This document shows positions 11,167-24,096 of a stretch of DNA of 64,000 bases, one piece after another; the first letter of the stretch is position 1; each line of letters opens with the position of its first letter. Made by a program: the position numbers and the translations under genes. The stretch comes from Liolophura sinensis (Eukaryota > Mollusca > Polyplacophora > Chitonida > Chitonidae): NCBI RefSeq assembly GCF_032854445.1, contig NW_027018072.1:29813-93812 (forward strand), given 5' to 3'. The notes under the pieces were generated by a model that did not search any database, had not been told where the DNA came from, and was given only the letters and a program-made list of their open reading frames with translations.

Positions 11167-14100
11167 TTAGCCGGTTTCAATTAACAAAAGGACGAAGCAA
11201 AAATGCAAAAGTGGAAAAACTGTTCCAGTGCTACTAGTAAGAGGCTAATCCGACGTATTTTGTGACGAGAAATCGAATGGTGCAAACCGCGTTGCTCTCC
11301 GACCAATACTTTTGCCTGTAGTGACAATTGAATGATCATTTATGTCATAATCACGTGCCCAGCAACGGCTCTTACTCCATGGAAACCAGAGAAATTTGCA
11401 ATCTTTCAACAGCTGCCGATGCCTGGCTCAATTCCGCATCTTTTGGCACCTTATTCATGTGGATCTGTGGTCAGTTGTACTTTTTACAGCAGACTGTATC
11501 AAGTACCTTGTGTTTTTCACGTACAAATGGTGTGGTTTTTCTACACGTAGATAAAGACATTGAGATTGTCTTGCACTTAGAAGTAAGGCAATTGCTCGGT
11601 GAGTAAAATGGGCTTAGCCGAAAGATTTCAGGTCTTCTGGGCTACCGAAGGGCACATAACTTATAGTCAAAAGTTGAATATAGTAATGACCAGTCGCGAT
11701 TGTACAGAGTACAGTGGAGCCGATTTCAATTAACAAAAAGACCAGGCAAAAATGCAAAAGTGGAAAAACGGTTCCAGTGCTGCTGGTAAGAGGCTAATCC
11801 GACGTATTTTGTGACGAGAAATCGAATGGTGCAAACCGCGTTGCTCTCCGACCAATACTTTTGGCTGTAGTGACAATTGAATGATAATTTATGTCATAAT
11901 CACGTGCCCAGCAACGGCCCTTACTCCATGGAAACCAGGGAAATTTGCAATTTTTCAACAGCTGCCGATGCCTGGCTCAATTCAGCATCTTTTGGCACCT
12001 TACTGAAGTGGGTTAGTGTTCAGTTGTACTTTTTAACAGCAGACTGTATCAAGTACCTTGTGTTTTTCACGTACAAATGGTGTGGTTTTTCTACACGTAG
12101 ATAAAGACATTGAGATTGTAATGCACTTAGAAGTAAGGCAATTGCTGGGTGAGTTGAATGGGCTTAGCCGATAGATTTGACGTCTTCTGGGCTACCGAAG
12201 GGCACATAGCTTATAGTCAAAAGTTGAATATAGTAATGACCAGTCGCGATTGTACAGAGTACAGTGTAGCCGATTTCAATTAACAAAAAGACCAGGCAAA
12301 AATGCAAAAGTGGAAAAACTGTTCCAGTGCTACTAGTAAGAGCCTAATCCGATGTATTTTGTGACGAGAAATCGAATGGTGCAATCCGCGTTGCTCTCCG
12401 ACCAATACTTTTGGCTGTAGCGACAATTGAATGATCATTTATGTCATAATCACGTGCGTAGCAACGGCTCTTACTCCATGGAAACCAAAGAAATTTGCAA
12501 TTTTTAAACAGCTGCCGATGCCTGGCTCAATTCCGCATCTTTTGGCACCTTACTGAAGTGGGTTAGTGTTCAGTTGTACTTTTTACAGCAGACTGTATCA
12601 AGTACCTTGTTTTTTTCACGTACAAATGGTGTGGTTTTTCTACACGTAGATAAAAACATTGAGATTGTCTTGCACTTAGAAGTAAGGCAATTGCTGGGTG
12701 AGTTAAATGGGCTTAGCCCAAAGATTTGACGTCTTCTGGGCTACCGAAGGGCACATAACTTATAGTCAAAAGTTGAATATAGTAATGACCAGTCGCGATT
12801 GTACAGAGTACAGTGTAGCCGATTTCAATTAACAAAAAGACGAAGCAAAAATGCAAAAGTGGAAAAACTGTTCCAGTGCTACTAGTAAGAGGCTAATCCG
12901 ACGTATTTTGTGACGAGAAATCGAATGGTGCAATCCGCGTTGCTCTCCGACCAATACTTTTGGCTGTAGCGACAATTGAATGATCATTGATGTCATAATC
13001 ACGTGCCCAGCAACGGCTCTTACTCCATGGAAACCAGGGAAATTTGCAATTTTTCAACAGCTGCCGATGCCTGGCTCAATTCCGCATCTTTTGGCACCTT
13101 ACTGAAGTGGGTTAGTGTTCAGTTGTACTTTTTACAGCAGACTGTATCAATTACCTTGTGTTTTTTACGTACAAATGGTGTGGTTTTTCTACACGTAGAT
13201 AAAGACATTGAGATTGTCTTGCACTTAGAAGTAAGGCAATTGCTGGGTGAGTTAAATGGGCTGAGCCCAAAGATTTCAGGTCTTCTGGGCTACCGAAGGG
13301 CACATAACTTATAGTCAAAAGTTGAATATAGTAATTACCAGTCGCGATTGTACAGAGTACAGTATAGCCGATTTCAATTAAGAAAAAGACGAAGCAAAAA
13401 TGCAAAAGTGGAAAAACTGTTCCAGTGCTACTAGTAAGAGGCTAATCCGACGTATTTTGTGACGAGAAATCGAATGGTGCAAACCGCGTTGCTCTCCGAC
13501 CAATACTTTTGGCTGTAGCGACAGATCAATGATCATTGATGTCATAATCACGTGCCCAGCAACGGCTCTTACTCCATGGAAACCAGGGATATTTGCAATT
13601 TTTTAACAGCTGCCGATGCCTGGCCCAATTCCACATCTTTTGGCACCTTATAAATGTGGGTCAGTGTTTAGTTGTACTTTTTACAGCAGACTGTATCAAG
13701 TACCTTGTGTTTTTTATGTACAAATGGTGTGGTTTTTCTACACGTAGATAAAGACATTGAGATTGTCTTGGACTTAGAAGTAAGACAATTGCTGGGTGAG
13801 TTGAATGGGCTTAGCCGATAGATTTGACGTCTTCTGGGCTACCGAAGGGCACATAACTTATAGTCAAAAGTTGAATATAGTAATGACCAGTCGCGATTGT
13901 ACAGAGTTCAGTGTAGCCGATTTCAATTAACAAAAAGACCAGGTAAAAATGCAAAAGTGGAAAAACTGTTCCAGTGCTGCTGGTAAGACGCTAATCCGAC
14001 GTATTTTGTGACGACAAATCGAATGGTGCAAACCGCGTTGCTCTCCGACCAATACTTTTGCCCGTAGTGACAATTGAATGATCATTTATGTCATAATCAC

Positions 14101-17100
14101 GTGCCCAGCAACGGCTCTTACTCCATGGAAACCAGGGAAATTTGCAATTTTTCAACAGCTGCCGATGCCTGGCTCAATTCCGCATCTTTTGGCACCTTAT
14201 TCATGTGGGTCTGTGGTCAGTTGTACTTTTTACAGCAGACTGTATCAAGTACCTTGTGTTTTTCACGTACAAATGGTCTGGTTTTTCTACACGTAGATAA
14301 AGACATTGAGATTGTCTTGGACTTAGAAGTAAGACAATTGCTGGGTGAGATAAATGGGCTTGGCCCAAAGATTTGAGGTTCTCTGGGCTACCGAAGGGCA
14401 CATAACTTATAGTCAAAAGTTGAATATAGTAATGACCAGTCGCGATTGTACAGAGTACAGTGTAGCCGATTTCAATTAACAAAAAGACGAAGCAAAAATG
14501 CAAAAGTGGAAAAACTGTTCCAGTGCTACTAGTAAGAGCCTAATCCGACGTATTTTGTGACGAGAAATCGAATGGTGCAATCCGCGTTGCTCTCCGACCA
14601 ATACTTTTGGCTGTAGCGACAATTGAATGATCATTTATGTCATAATCACGTGCCCAGCAACGGCTCTTACTCCATGGAAACCAGGGAAATTTGCAATTTT
14701 TCAACAGCTGCCGATGCCTGGCTCAATTCCGCATCTTTTGGCACCTTACTGAAGTGGGTTAGTGTTCAGTTGTACTTTTTACAGCAGACTGTATCAAGTA
14801 CCTTGTGTTTTTCACGTACAAATGGTGTGGTTTTTCTACACGTAGATAAAGACATTGAGATTGTCTTGCACTTAGAAGTAAGGCAATTGCTGGGTGAGTT
14901 AAATGGGCTTAGCCCAAAGATTTCAGGTCTTCTGGGCTACCGAAGGGCACATAACTTATAGTCAAAAGTTGAATATAGTAATGACCAGTCGCGATTGTAC
15001 AGAGTACAGTATAGCCGATTTCAATTAAGAAAAAGACGAAGCAAAAATGCAAAAGTGGAAAAACTGTTCCAGTGCTACTAGTAAGAGGCTAATCCGACAT
15101 ATTTTGTGACGAGAAATCGAATGGTGCAAACCGCGTTGCTCTTCGACCAATACTTTTGGCTGTAGCGACAGATCAATGATCATTGATGTCATAATCACGT
15201 GCCCAGCAACGGCTCTTACTCCATGGAAACCAGGGATATTTGCAATTTTTTAACAGCTGCCGATGCCTGGCCCATTTCTGCATCTTTTGGCACCTTATAA
15301 ATGTGGGTCAGTGTTTAGTTGTACTTTTCACAGCAGACTGTATCAAGTACCTTGTGTTTTTTATGTACAAATGGTGTGGTTTTTCTACACGTAGATAAAG
15401 ACATTGAGATTGTCTTGGACTTAGAAGTAAGACAATTGCTGGGTGAGTTGAATGGGCTTAGCCGATAGATTTGACGTCTTCTGGGCTACCGAAGGGCACA
15501 TAACTTATAGTCAAAAGTTGAATATAGTAATGACCAGTCGCGATTGTACAGAGTACAGTGTAGCCGATTTCAATTAACAAAAAGACCAGGTAAAAATGCA
15601 AAAGTGGAAAAACTGTTCCAGTGCTGCTGGTAAGAGGCTAATCCGACGTATTTTGTGACGAGAAATCGAATGGTGCAAACCGCGTTGCTCTCCGACCAAT
15701 ACTTTTGGCTGTAGTGACAATTGAATGATCATTTATGTCATAATCACGTGCCCAGCAACGGCTCTTACTCCATGGAAACCAGGGAAATTTGCAATTTTTC
15801 AACAGCTGCCGATGCCTGGCTCAATTCCGCATCTTTTGGCACCTTACTGAAGTGGGTCAGTGTTCAGTTGTACTTTTTACAGCAAACTGTATCAAGTACC
15901 TTGTGTTTTTCACGTACAAATGGTGTGGTTTTTCTACACGTAGATAAAGACATTAAGATTGTCTTGGACTTAGAAGTAAGGCAATTGCTGGGTGAGTTAA
16001 ATGGACTTAGCCGAAAGATTTGACGTCTTCTGGGCTACCGAAGGGCACATAACTTATAGTCAAAAGTTGAATATAGTAATGACCAGTCGCGATTGTACAG
16101 AGTACAGTGTAGCCGATTTCAATTAACAAAAAGACCAGGTAAAAATGCAAAAGTGGACAAACTGTTCCAGTGCTGCTGGTAAGAGGCTAATCCGACGTAT
16201 TTTGTGACGAGAAATCGAATGGTGCAAACCGCGTTGCTCTCCGACCAATACTTTTGGCTGTAGCGACAGATCAATGATCATTGATGTCATAATCACGTGC
16301 CCAGCAACGGCTCTTACTCCATGGAAACCAGGGAAATTTGCAATTTTTCAACAGCTGCCGACGCCTGGCTCAATTCCGCATCTTTTGGCACCTTACTGAA
16401 GTGGGTCAGTGTTCAGTTGTACTTTTTACAGCAGACTGTATCAAGTACCTTGTGTTTTTCACGTACAAATGGTCTGGTTTTTCTACACGTAGATAAAGAC
16501 ATTGAGATTGTCTTGCACTTAGAAGTAAGACAATTGCTGGGTGAGTTAAATGGGCTTGGCCCAAAGATTTGACGTCTTCTGGGCTACCGAAGGGCACATA
16601 ACTTATAGTCAAAAGTTGAATATAGTAATGACCAGTCGCGATTGTACAGAGTACAGTGTAGCCGATTTCAATTAACAAAAAGACCAGGTAAAAATGCAAA
16701 AGTGGAAAAACTGTTCCAGTGCTGCTGGTAAGAGGCTAATCCGACGTATTTTGTGACGAGAAATCGAATGGTGCAATCCGCGTTGCTCTCCGACCAATAC
16801 TTTTGGCTGTAGCGACAATTGAATGATCATTTATGTCATAATCACGTGCGTAGCAACGGCTCTTACTCCATGGAAACCAGGGAAATTTGCAATTTTTCAA
16901 CAGCTGCCGATGCCTGGCTCAATTCCGCATCTTTTGGCACCTTACTGAAGTGGGTTAGTGTTCAGTTGTACTTTTTACAGCAGACTGTATCAAGTACCTT
17001 GTTTTTTTCACGTACAAATGGTGTGGTTTTTCTACACGTAGATAAAGACATTGAGATTGTCTTGCACTTAGAAGTAAGGCAATTGCTGGGTGAGTTGAAT

Positions 17101-19946
17101 GGGCTTAGCCCAAAGATTTGACGTCTTCTGAGCTACCGAAGGGCACATAACTTATAGTCAAAAGTTGAATATAGTAATGACCAGTCGCGATTGTACAGAG
17201 TACAGTGTAGCCGATTTCAATTAACAAAAAGACGAAGCAAAAATGCAAAAGTGGAAAAACTGTTCCAGTGCTACTAGTAAGAGGCTAATCCGACGTATTT
17301 TGTGACGAGAAATCGAATGGTGCAAACCGCGTTGCTCTCCGACCAATACTTTTGGCTGTAGCGACAGATCAATGATCATTGATGTCATAATCACGTGCCC
17401 AGCAACGGCTCTTACTCCATGGAAACCAGGGATATTTGCAATTTTTTAACAGCTGCCGATGCCTGGCCCATTTCTGCATCTTTTGGCACCTTATAAATGT
17501 GGGTCAGTGTTTAGTTGTACTTTTCACAGCAGACTGTATCAAGTACCTTGTGTTTTTAATGTACAAATGGTGTGGTTTTTCTACACGTAGATAAAGACAT
17601 TGAGATTGTCTTGCACTTAGAAGTAAGACAATTGCTGGGTGAGTTGAATGGGCTCAGCCGATAGATTTGACGTCTTCTGGGCTACCGAAGGGCACATAAC
17701 TTATAGTCAAAAGTTGAATATAGTAATGACCAGTCGCGATTGTACAGAGTACAGTGTAGCCGATTTCAATTAACAAAAAGACCAGATAAAAATGCAAAAG
17801 TGGAAAAAATGTTCCAGTGCTGCTGGTAAGAGGCTAATCCGACGTATTTTGTGACGAGAAATCGAATGGTGCAAACCGCGTTGCTCTCCGACCAATACTT
17901 TTGGCTGTAGTGACAATTGAATGATAATTTATGTCATAATCACGTGCCCAGCAACGGCTCTTACTCCATGGAAACCAGGGAAATTTGCAATTTTTCAACA
18001 GCTGCCGATGCCTGGCTCAATTCCGCATCTTTTGGCACCTTACTGAAGTGGGTCAGTGTTCAGTTGTACTTTTTACAGCAGACTGTATCAAGTACCTTGT
18101 GGTTTTCACGTACAAATGCTGTGGTTTTTCTACACGTAGATAAAGACATTGAGATTGTCTTGCACTTAGAAGTAAGGCAATTGCTGGGTGAGTTGAATGG
18201 GCTTGGCCCAAAGATTTGACGTCTTCTGGGCTACCGAAGGGCACATAACTTATAGTCAAAAGTTGAATATAGTAATGACCAGTCGCGATTGTACAGAGTG
18301 CAGTGTAGCCGGTTTGAATTAACAAAAAGACCAGGTAAAAATGCAAAAGTGGAAAAACTGTTCCAGTGCTGCTGGTAAGAGGCTAATCCGACGTATTTTG
18401 TGACGACAAATCGTATGGTGCAAACCGCGTTGCTCTCCGACCAATACTTTTGCCTGTAGTGACAATTGAATGATCATTTATGTCATAATCACGTGCCCAG
18501 CAACGGCTCTTACTCCATGGAAACCAGGGAAATTTGCAATTTTTCAACAGCTGCCGATGCCTGGCTCAATTCCGCATCTTTTGGCACCTTATTCATGTGG
18601 GTCTGTGGTCAGTTGTACTTTTTACAGCAGACTGTATCAAGTACCTTGTGTTTTTCACGTACAAATGGTGTGGTTTTTCTACACGTAGATAAAGACATTG
18701 AGATTGTCTTGCACTTAGAAGTAAGTCAATTGCTGGGTGAGTTCAATGGGCTTAGCCCAAAGATTTCAGGTCTTTTGGGCTACCGAAGGGCACATAACTT
18801 ATAGTCAAAAGTTGAATATAGTAATGACCAGTCGCGATTGTACAGAGTACAGTGTAGCCGATTTCAATTAACAAAAAGACCAGGCAAAAATGCAAAAGTG
18901 GACAAACTGTACCAGTGCTGCTGGTAAGAGGCTAATCCGACGTATTTTGTGACGAGAAATCGAATGGTGCAATCCGCGTTCCTCTCCGACCAATACTTTT
19001 GGCTGTAGTGACAATTGAATGATCATTTATGTCATAATCACGTGCCCAGCAACGGCTCTTACTCCATGGAAACCAGGGAAATTTGCAATTTTTCAACAGC
19101 TGCCGATGCCTGGCTCAATTCCGCATCTTTTGGCACCTTACTGAAGTGGGTTAGTGTTCAGTTGTACTTTTTACAGCAGACTGTATCAAGTACCTTGTGG
19201 TTTTCACGTACAAATGGTGTGGTTTTTCTACACGTAGATAAAGACATTAAGATTGTCTTGGACTTAGAAGTAAGGCAATTGCTGGGTGAGTTAAATGGGC
19301 TTAGCCCAAAGATTTGACGTCTTCTGGGCTACCGAAGGGCACATAACTTATAGTCAAAAGTTGAATATAGTAATGACCAGTCGCGATTGTACAGAGTACA
19401 GTTTAGCCGATTTCAATTAACAAAAAGCCGAGGCAAATGGAGAAATGGAATGGTGCAAACCGCGTTGCTCTCCGACCAATACTTTTGGCTGTAGCGACAG
19501 ATCAATGATCATTGATGTCATAATCACGTGCCCAGCAACGGCTCTTACTCCATGGAAACCAGGGATATTTGCAATTTTTTAACAGCTGCCGATGCCTGGC
19601 CCAATTCCACATCTTTTGGCACCTTATTCATGTGGGTCTGTGGTCAGTTGTACTTTTTACAGCAGACTGTATCAAGTACCTTGTGTTTTTCACGTACAAA
19701 TGGTGTGGTTTTTCGACACGTAGATAAAGACATTGAGATTGTCTTGCACTTAGAAGTAAGGCAATTGCTGGGTGAGTTGAATGGGCTTAGCCGATAGATT
19801 TGACGTCTTCTGGGCTACCGAAGGGCACATAACTTATAGTCAAAAGTTGAATATAGTAATGACCAGTCGCGATTGTACAGAGTACAGTGTAGCCGATTTC
19901 AATTAACAAAAAGACCAGGTAAAAATGCAAAAGTGGAAAAACTGTT
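10779..19946. repeat. 19-monomer higher-order repeat, copy B (3' truncated)
   Basis: Monomers start at 10779, 11328, 11877, 12427, 12976, 13525, 14074, 14623, 15172, 15721, 16270, 16819, 17368, 17917, 18466, 19015 and 19501, each exactly 10,369 bp after its partner in copy A. Every line I compared by eye is identical, including private variants such as tacagtggag, the extra A and the 63-bp deletion. The match stops near 19,946: copy A reads actgttccagtg near 9,577, whereas copy B reads actgttcttgtg. The last two monomers of the unit (the equivalents of 9681 and 10230) are replaced by other sequence. Confidence 0.93.
19430..19459. other. 63-bp deletion inside a monomer (HOR marker, copy B)
   Basis: Same deletion junction as in copy A, exactly 10,369 bp downstream, in the 486-bp monomer starting at 19015. 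Its presence at the same HOR position shows that the deletion predates the duplication of the 10.4-kb unit. Confidence 0.9.
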
Positions 19947-21273
19947 CTTGTGCTGCTGGTAAGAGACTAATCCGACGTATTTTGTGACGAGAAATCGAAT
20001 GGTGCAAACCGCGTTGCTCTCCGACCAATACTTTTGGCTGTAGCGACAATTGATTGATTATTGATGTCATAATCACGTGCCCAGCAACTGCTCTTACTCC
20101 ATGGAAACCAGGGATATTTGCAATTTTTTAACAGCTGCCGATGCCTGGCCCAATTCTGCATCTTTTGGCACCTTAAAAATGTGGGTCAGTGTTTAGTTGT
20201 ACTTTTCACAGCAGACTGTATCAAGTACCTTGTGTTTTTTATGTACAAATGGTGTGGTTTTTCTACACGTAGATAAAGACATTGAGATTGTCTTGGACTT
20301 AGAAGTAAGACAATTGCTGGGTGAGTTAAATGGGCTTAGCCCAAAGAATTCAGGTCTTCTGGGCTACCGAAGGGCACATAACTTATAGTCAAAAGTTGAA
20401 TATAGTAATGACCAGTCGCGATTGTACAGAGTACAGTGTAGTCGATTTCAATTAACAAAAAGACCAGGCAAAAATGCAAAAGTGGAAAAACTGTTCCAGT
20501 GCTACTAGTAAGAGCCTAATCCGATGTATTTTGTGACGAGAAATCGAATGGTGCAATCCGCGTTCCTCTCCGACCAATACTTTTGGCTGTAGTGACAATT
20601 GAATGATCATTTATGTCATAATCACATGCCCAGCAACGGCTCTTACTCCATGGAAACCAGGGAAATTTGCAATTTTTCAACAGCTGCCGATGCCTGGCTC
20701 AATTCCGCATCTTTTGGCACCTTACTGAAGTGGGTTAGTGTTCAGTTGTACTTTTTACAGCAGACTGTATCAAGTACCTTGTGTTTTTCACGTACAAATG
20801 GTGTGGTTTTTCTACACGTAGATAAAGACATTAAGATTGTCTTGGACTTAGAAGTAAGGCAATTGCTGGGTGAGTTAAATGGGCTTAGCCCAAAGATTTG
20901 ACGTCTTCTGGGCTACCGAAGGGCACATAACTTATAGTCAAAAGTTGAATATAGTAATGACCAGTCGCGATTGTACAGAGTACAGTTTAGCCGATTTCAA
21001 TTAACAAAAAGCCGAGGCAAAAATGCAAAAGTGGAAAAACTGTTCCAGTGCTACTAGTAAGAGACTAATCCGACGTATTTTGTGACGAGAAATCGAATGG
21101 TGCAAACCGCGTTGCTCTCCGACCAATACTTTTGGCTGTAGCGACAGATCAATGATCATTGATGTCATAATCACGTTCCCAGCAACGGCTCTTACTCCAT
21201 GGAAACCAGGGATATTTGCAATTTTTTAACAGCTGCCGATGCCTGGCCCAATTCCACATCTTTTGGCACCTTA
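19610..21273. repeat. Tetramer duplication (2,196-bp period), copy 1
   Basis: Repeats at 21806-23469 with a period of 2,196 bp (4 x 549). It contains a class M-type 3' half, a class J monomer (start 20050), a K monomer (20599) and the 5' part of the monomer at 21148. Two single-base differences were seen: cacatgccc versus cacgtgccc near 20,632 and cacgttccc versus cacgtgccc near 21,176. The right limit is where 21148 switches from class T to class K sequence (ttactg at 21271 versus ttataa at 23467). Confidence 0.88.
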
Positions 21274-21805
21274 CTGAAGTGGGTCAGTGTTCAGTTGTAC
21301 TTTTTACAGCAGACTGTATCAAGTACCTTGTGGTTTTCACGTACAAATGGTGTGGTTTTTCTACACGTAGATAAAGACATTGAGATTGTCTTGCACTTAG
21401 AAGTAAAGCAATTGCTGGGTGAGTTAAATGGGCTTGGCCCAAAGATTTGACGTCTTCTGGGCTACCGAAGGGCACATAACTTATAGTCAAAAGTTGAATA
21501 TAGTAATGACCAGTCGCGATTGTACAGAGTGCAGTGTAGCCGGTTTCAATGAACAAAAAGACCAGGCAAAAATGCAAAAGTGAAAAAACTGTTCCAGTGC
21601 TGCTGGTAAGAGGCTAATCCGACGTATTTTCTGACGACAAATCGTATGGTGCAAACCGCGTTGCTCTCCGACCAATACTTTTGCCTGTAGTGACAATTGA
21701 ATGATCATTTATGTCATAATCACGTGCCCAGCAACGGCTCTTACTCCATGGAAACCAGGGAAATTTGCAATTTTTCAACAGCTGCCCATGCCTGGCTCAA
21801 TTCCG

Positions 21806-23469
21806 CATCTTTTGGCACCTTATTCATGTGGGTCTGTGGTCAGTTGTACTTTTTACAGCAGACTGTATCAAGTACCTTGTGTTTTTCACGTACAAATGGT
21901 GTGGTTTTTCGACACGTAGATAAAGACATTGAGATTGTCTTGCACTTAGAAGTAAGGCAATTGCTGGGTGAGTTGAATGGGCTTAGCCGATAGATTTGAC
22001 GTCTTCTGGGCTACCGAAGGGCACATAACTTATAGTCAAAAGTTGAATATAGTAATGACCAGTCGCGATTGTACAGAGTACAGTGTAGCCGATTTCAATT
22101 AACAAAAAGACCAGGTAAAAATGCAAAAGTGGAAAAACTGTTCTTGTGCTGCTGGTAAGAGACTAATCCGACGTATTTTGTGACGAGAAATCGAATGGTG
22201 CAAACCGCGTTGCTCTCCGACCAATACTTTTGGCTGTAGCGACAATTGATTGATTATTGATGTCATAATCACGTGCCCAGCAACTGCTCTTACTCCATGG
22301 AAACCAGGGATATTTGCAATTTTTTAACAGCTGCCGATGCCTGGCCCAATTCTGCATCTTTTGGCACCTTAAAAATGTGGGTCAGTGTTTAGTTGTACTT
22401 TTCACAGCAGACTGTATCAAGTACCTTGTGTTTTTTATGTACAAATGGTGTGGTTTTTCTACACGTAGATAAAGACATTGAGATTGTCTTGGACTTAGAA
22501 GTAAGACAATTGCTGGGTGAGTTAAATGGGCTTAGCCCAAAGAATTCAGGTCTTCTGGGCTACCGAAGGGCACATAACTTATAGTCAAAAGTTGAATATA
22601 GTAATGACCAGTCGCGATTGTACAGAGTACAGTGTAGTCGATTTCAATTAACAAAAAGACCAGGCAAAAATGCAAAAGTGGAAAAACTGTTCCAGTGCTA
22701 CTAGTAAGAGCCTAATCCGATGTATTTTGTGACGAGAAATCGAATGGTGCAATCCGCGTTCCTCTCCGACCAATACTTTTGGCTGTAGTGACAATTGAAT
22801 GATCATTTATGTCATAATCACGTGCCCAGCAACGGCTCTTACTCCATGGAAACCAGGGAAATTTGCAATTTTTCAACAGCTGCCGATGCCTGGCTCAATT
22901 CCGCATCTTTTGGCACCTTACTGAAGTGGGTTAGTGTTCAGTTGTACTTTTTACAGCAGACTGTATCAAGTACCTTGTGTTTTTCACGTACAAATGGTGT
23001 GGTTTTTCTACACGTAGATAAAGACATTAAGATTGTCTTGGACTTAGAAGTAAGGCAATTGCTGGGTGAGTTAAATGGGCTTAGCCCAAAGATTTGACGT
23101 CTTCTGGGCTACCGAAGGGCACATAACTTATAGTCAAAAGTTGAATATAGTAATGACCAGTCGCGATTGTACAGAGTACAGTTTAGCCGATTTCAATTAA
23201 CAAAAAGCCGAGGCAAAAATGCAAAAGTGGAAAAACTGTTCCAGTGCTACTAGTAAGAGACTAATCCGACGTATTTTGTGACGAGAAATCGAATGGTGCA
23301 AACCGCGTTGCTCTCCGACCAATACTTTTGGCTGTAGCGACAGATCAATGATCATTGATGTCATAATCACGTGCCCAGCAACGGCTCTTACTCCATGGAA
23401 ACCAGGGATATTTGCAATTTTTTAACAGCTGCCGATGCCTGGCCCAATTCCACATCTTTTGGCACCTTA
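21806..23469. repeat. Tetramer duplication (2,196-bp period), copy 2
   Basis: Partner of 19610-21273. Its monomers start at 21697 (shared from 21806), 22246 (class J), 22795 (K) and 23344 (T). The monomer at 21697 carries a private change, cagctgcccatg in place of cagctgccgatg, just upstream of the shared part. Confidence 0.88.
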
Positions 23470-24096
23470 TAAATGTGGGTCAGTGTTTAGTTGTACTTTT
23501 CACAGCAGACTGTATCAAGTACCTTGTGTTTTTTATGTACAAATGGTGTGGTTTTTCTACACGTAGATAAAGACATTAAGATTGTCTTGGACTTAGAAGT
23601 AAGGCAATTGCTGGGTGAGTTAAATGGGCTTAGCCCAAAGATTTGACGTCTTCTGGGCTACCGAAGGGCACATAACTTATAGTCAAAAGTTGAATATAGT
23701 AATGACCAGTCGCGATTGTACAGAGTACAGTTTAGCCGATTTCAATTAACAAAAAGCCGAGGCAAAAATGCAAAAGTGGAAAAACTGTTCCAGTGCTACT
23801 AGTAAGAGACTAATCCGACGTATTTTGTGACGAGAAATCGAATGGTGCAAACCGCGTTGCTCTCCGACCAATACTTTTGGCTGTAGCGACAGATCAATGA
23901 TCATTGATGTCATAATCACGTGCCCAGCAACGGCTCTTACTCCATGGAAACCAGGGATATTTGCAATTTTTTAACAGCTGCCGATGCCTGGCCCAATTCC
24001 ACATCTTTTGGCACCTTATAAATGTGGGTCAGTGTTTAGTTGTACTTTTCACAGCAGACTGTATCAAGTACCTTGTGTTTTTTATGTACAAATGGT
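22988..24096. repeat. Single-monomer tandem duplication
   Basis: 22988-23547 and 23537-24096 are the same sequence at a spacing of exactly 549 bp. Shared rare variants (gacattaagattg, cagtttagccg, aaaagccgaggc and gagactaatcc) exceed what is expected between ordinary neighbours. The limits are the change cacgtac/tatgtac at 22987/23536 and ggtgtgg/ggtctgg at 23548/24097. Confidence 0.8.
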
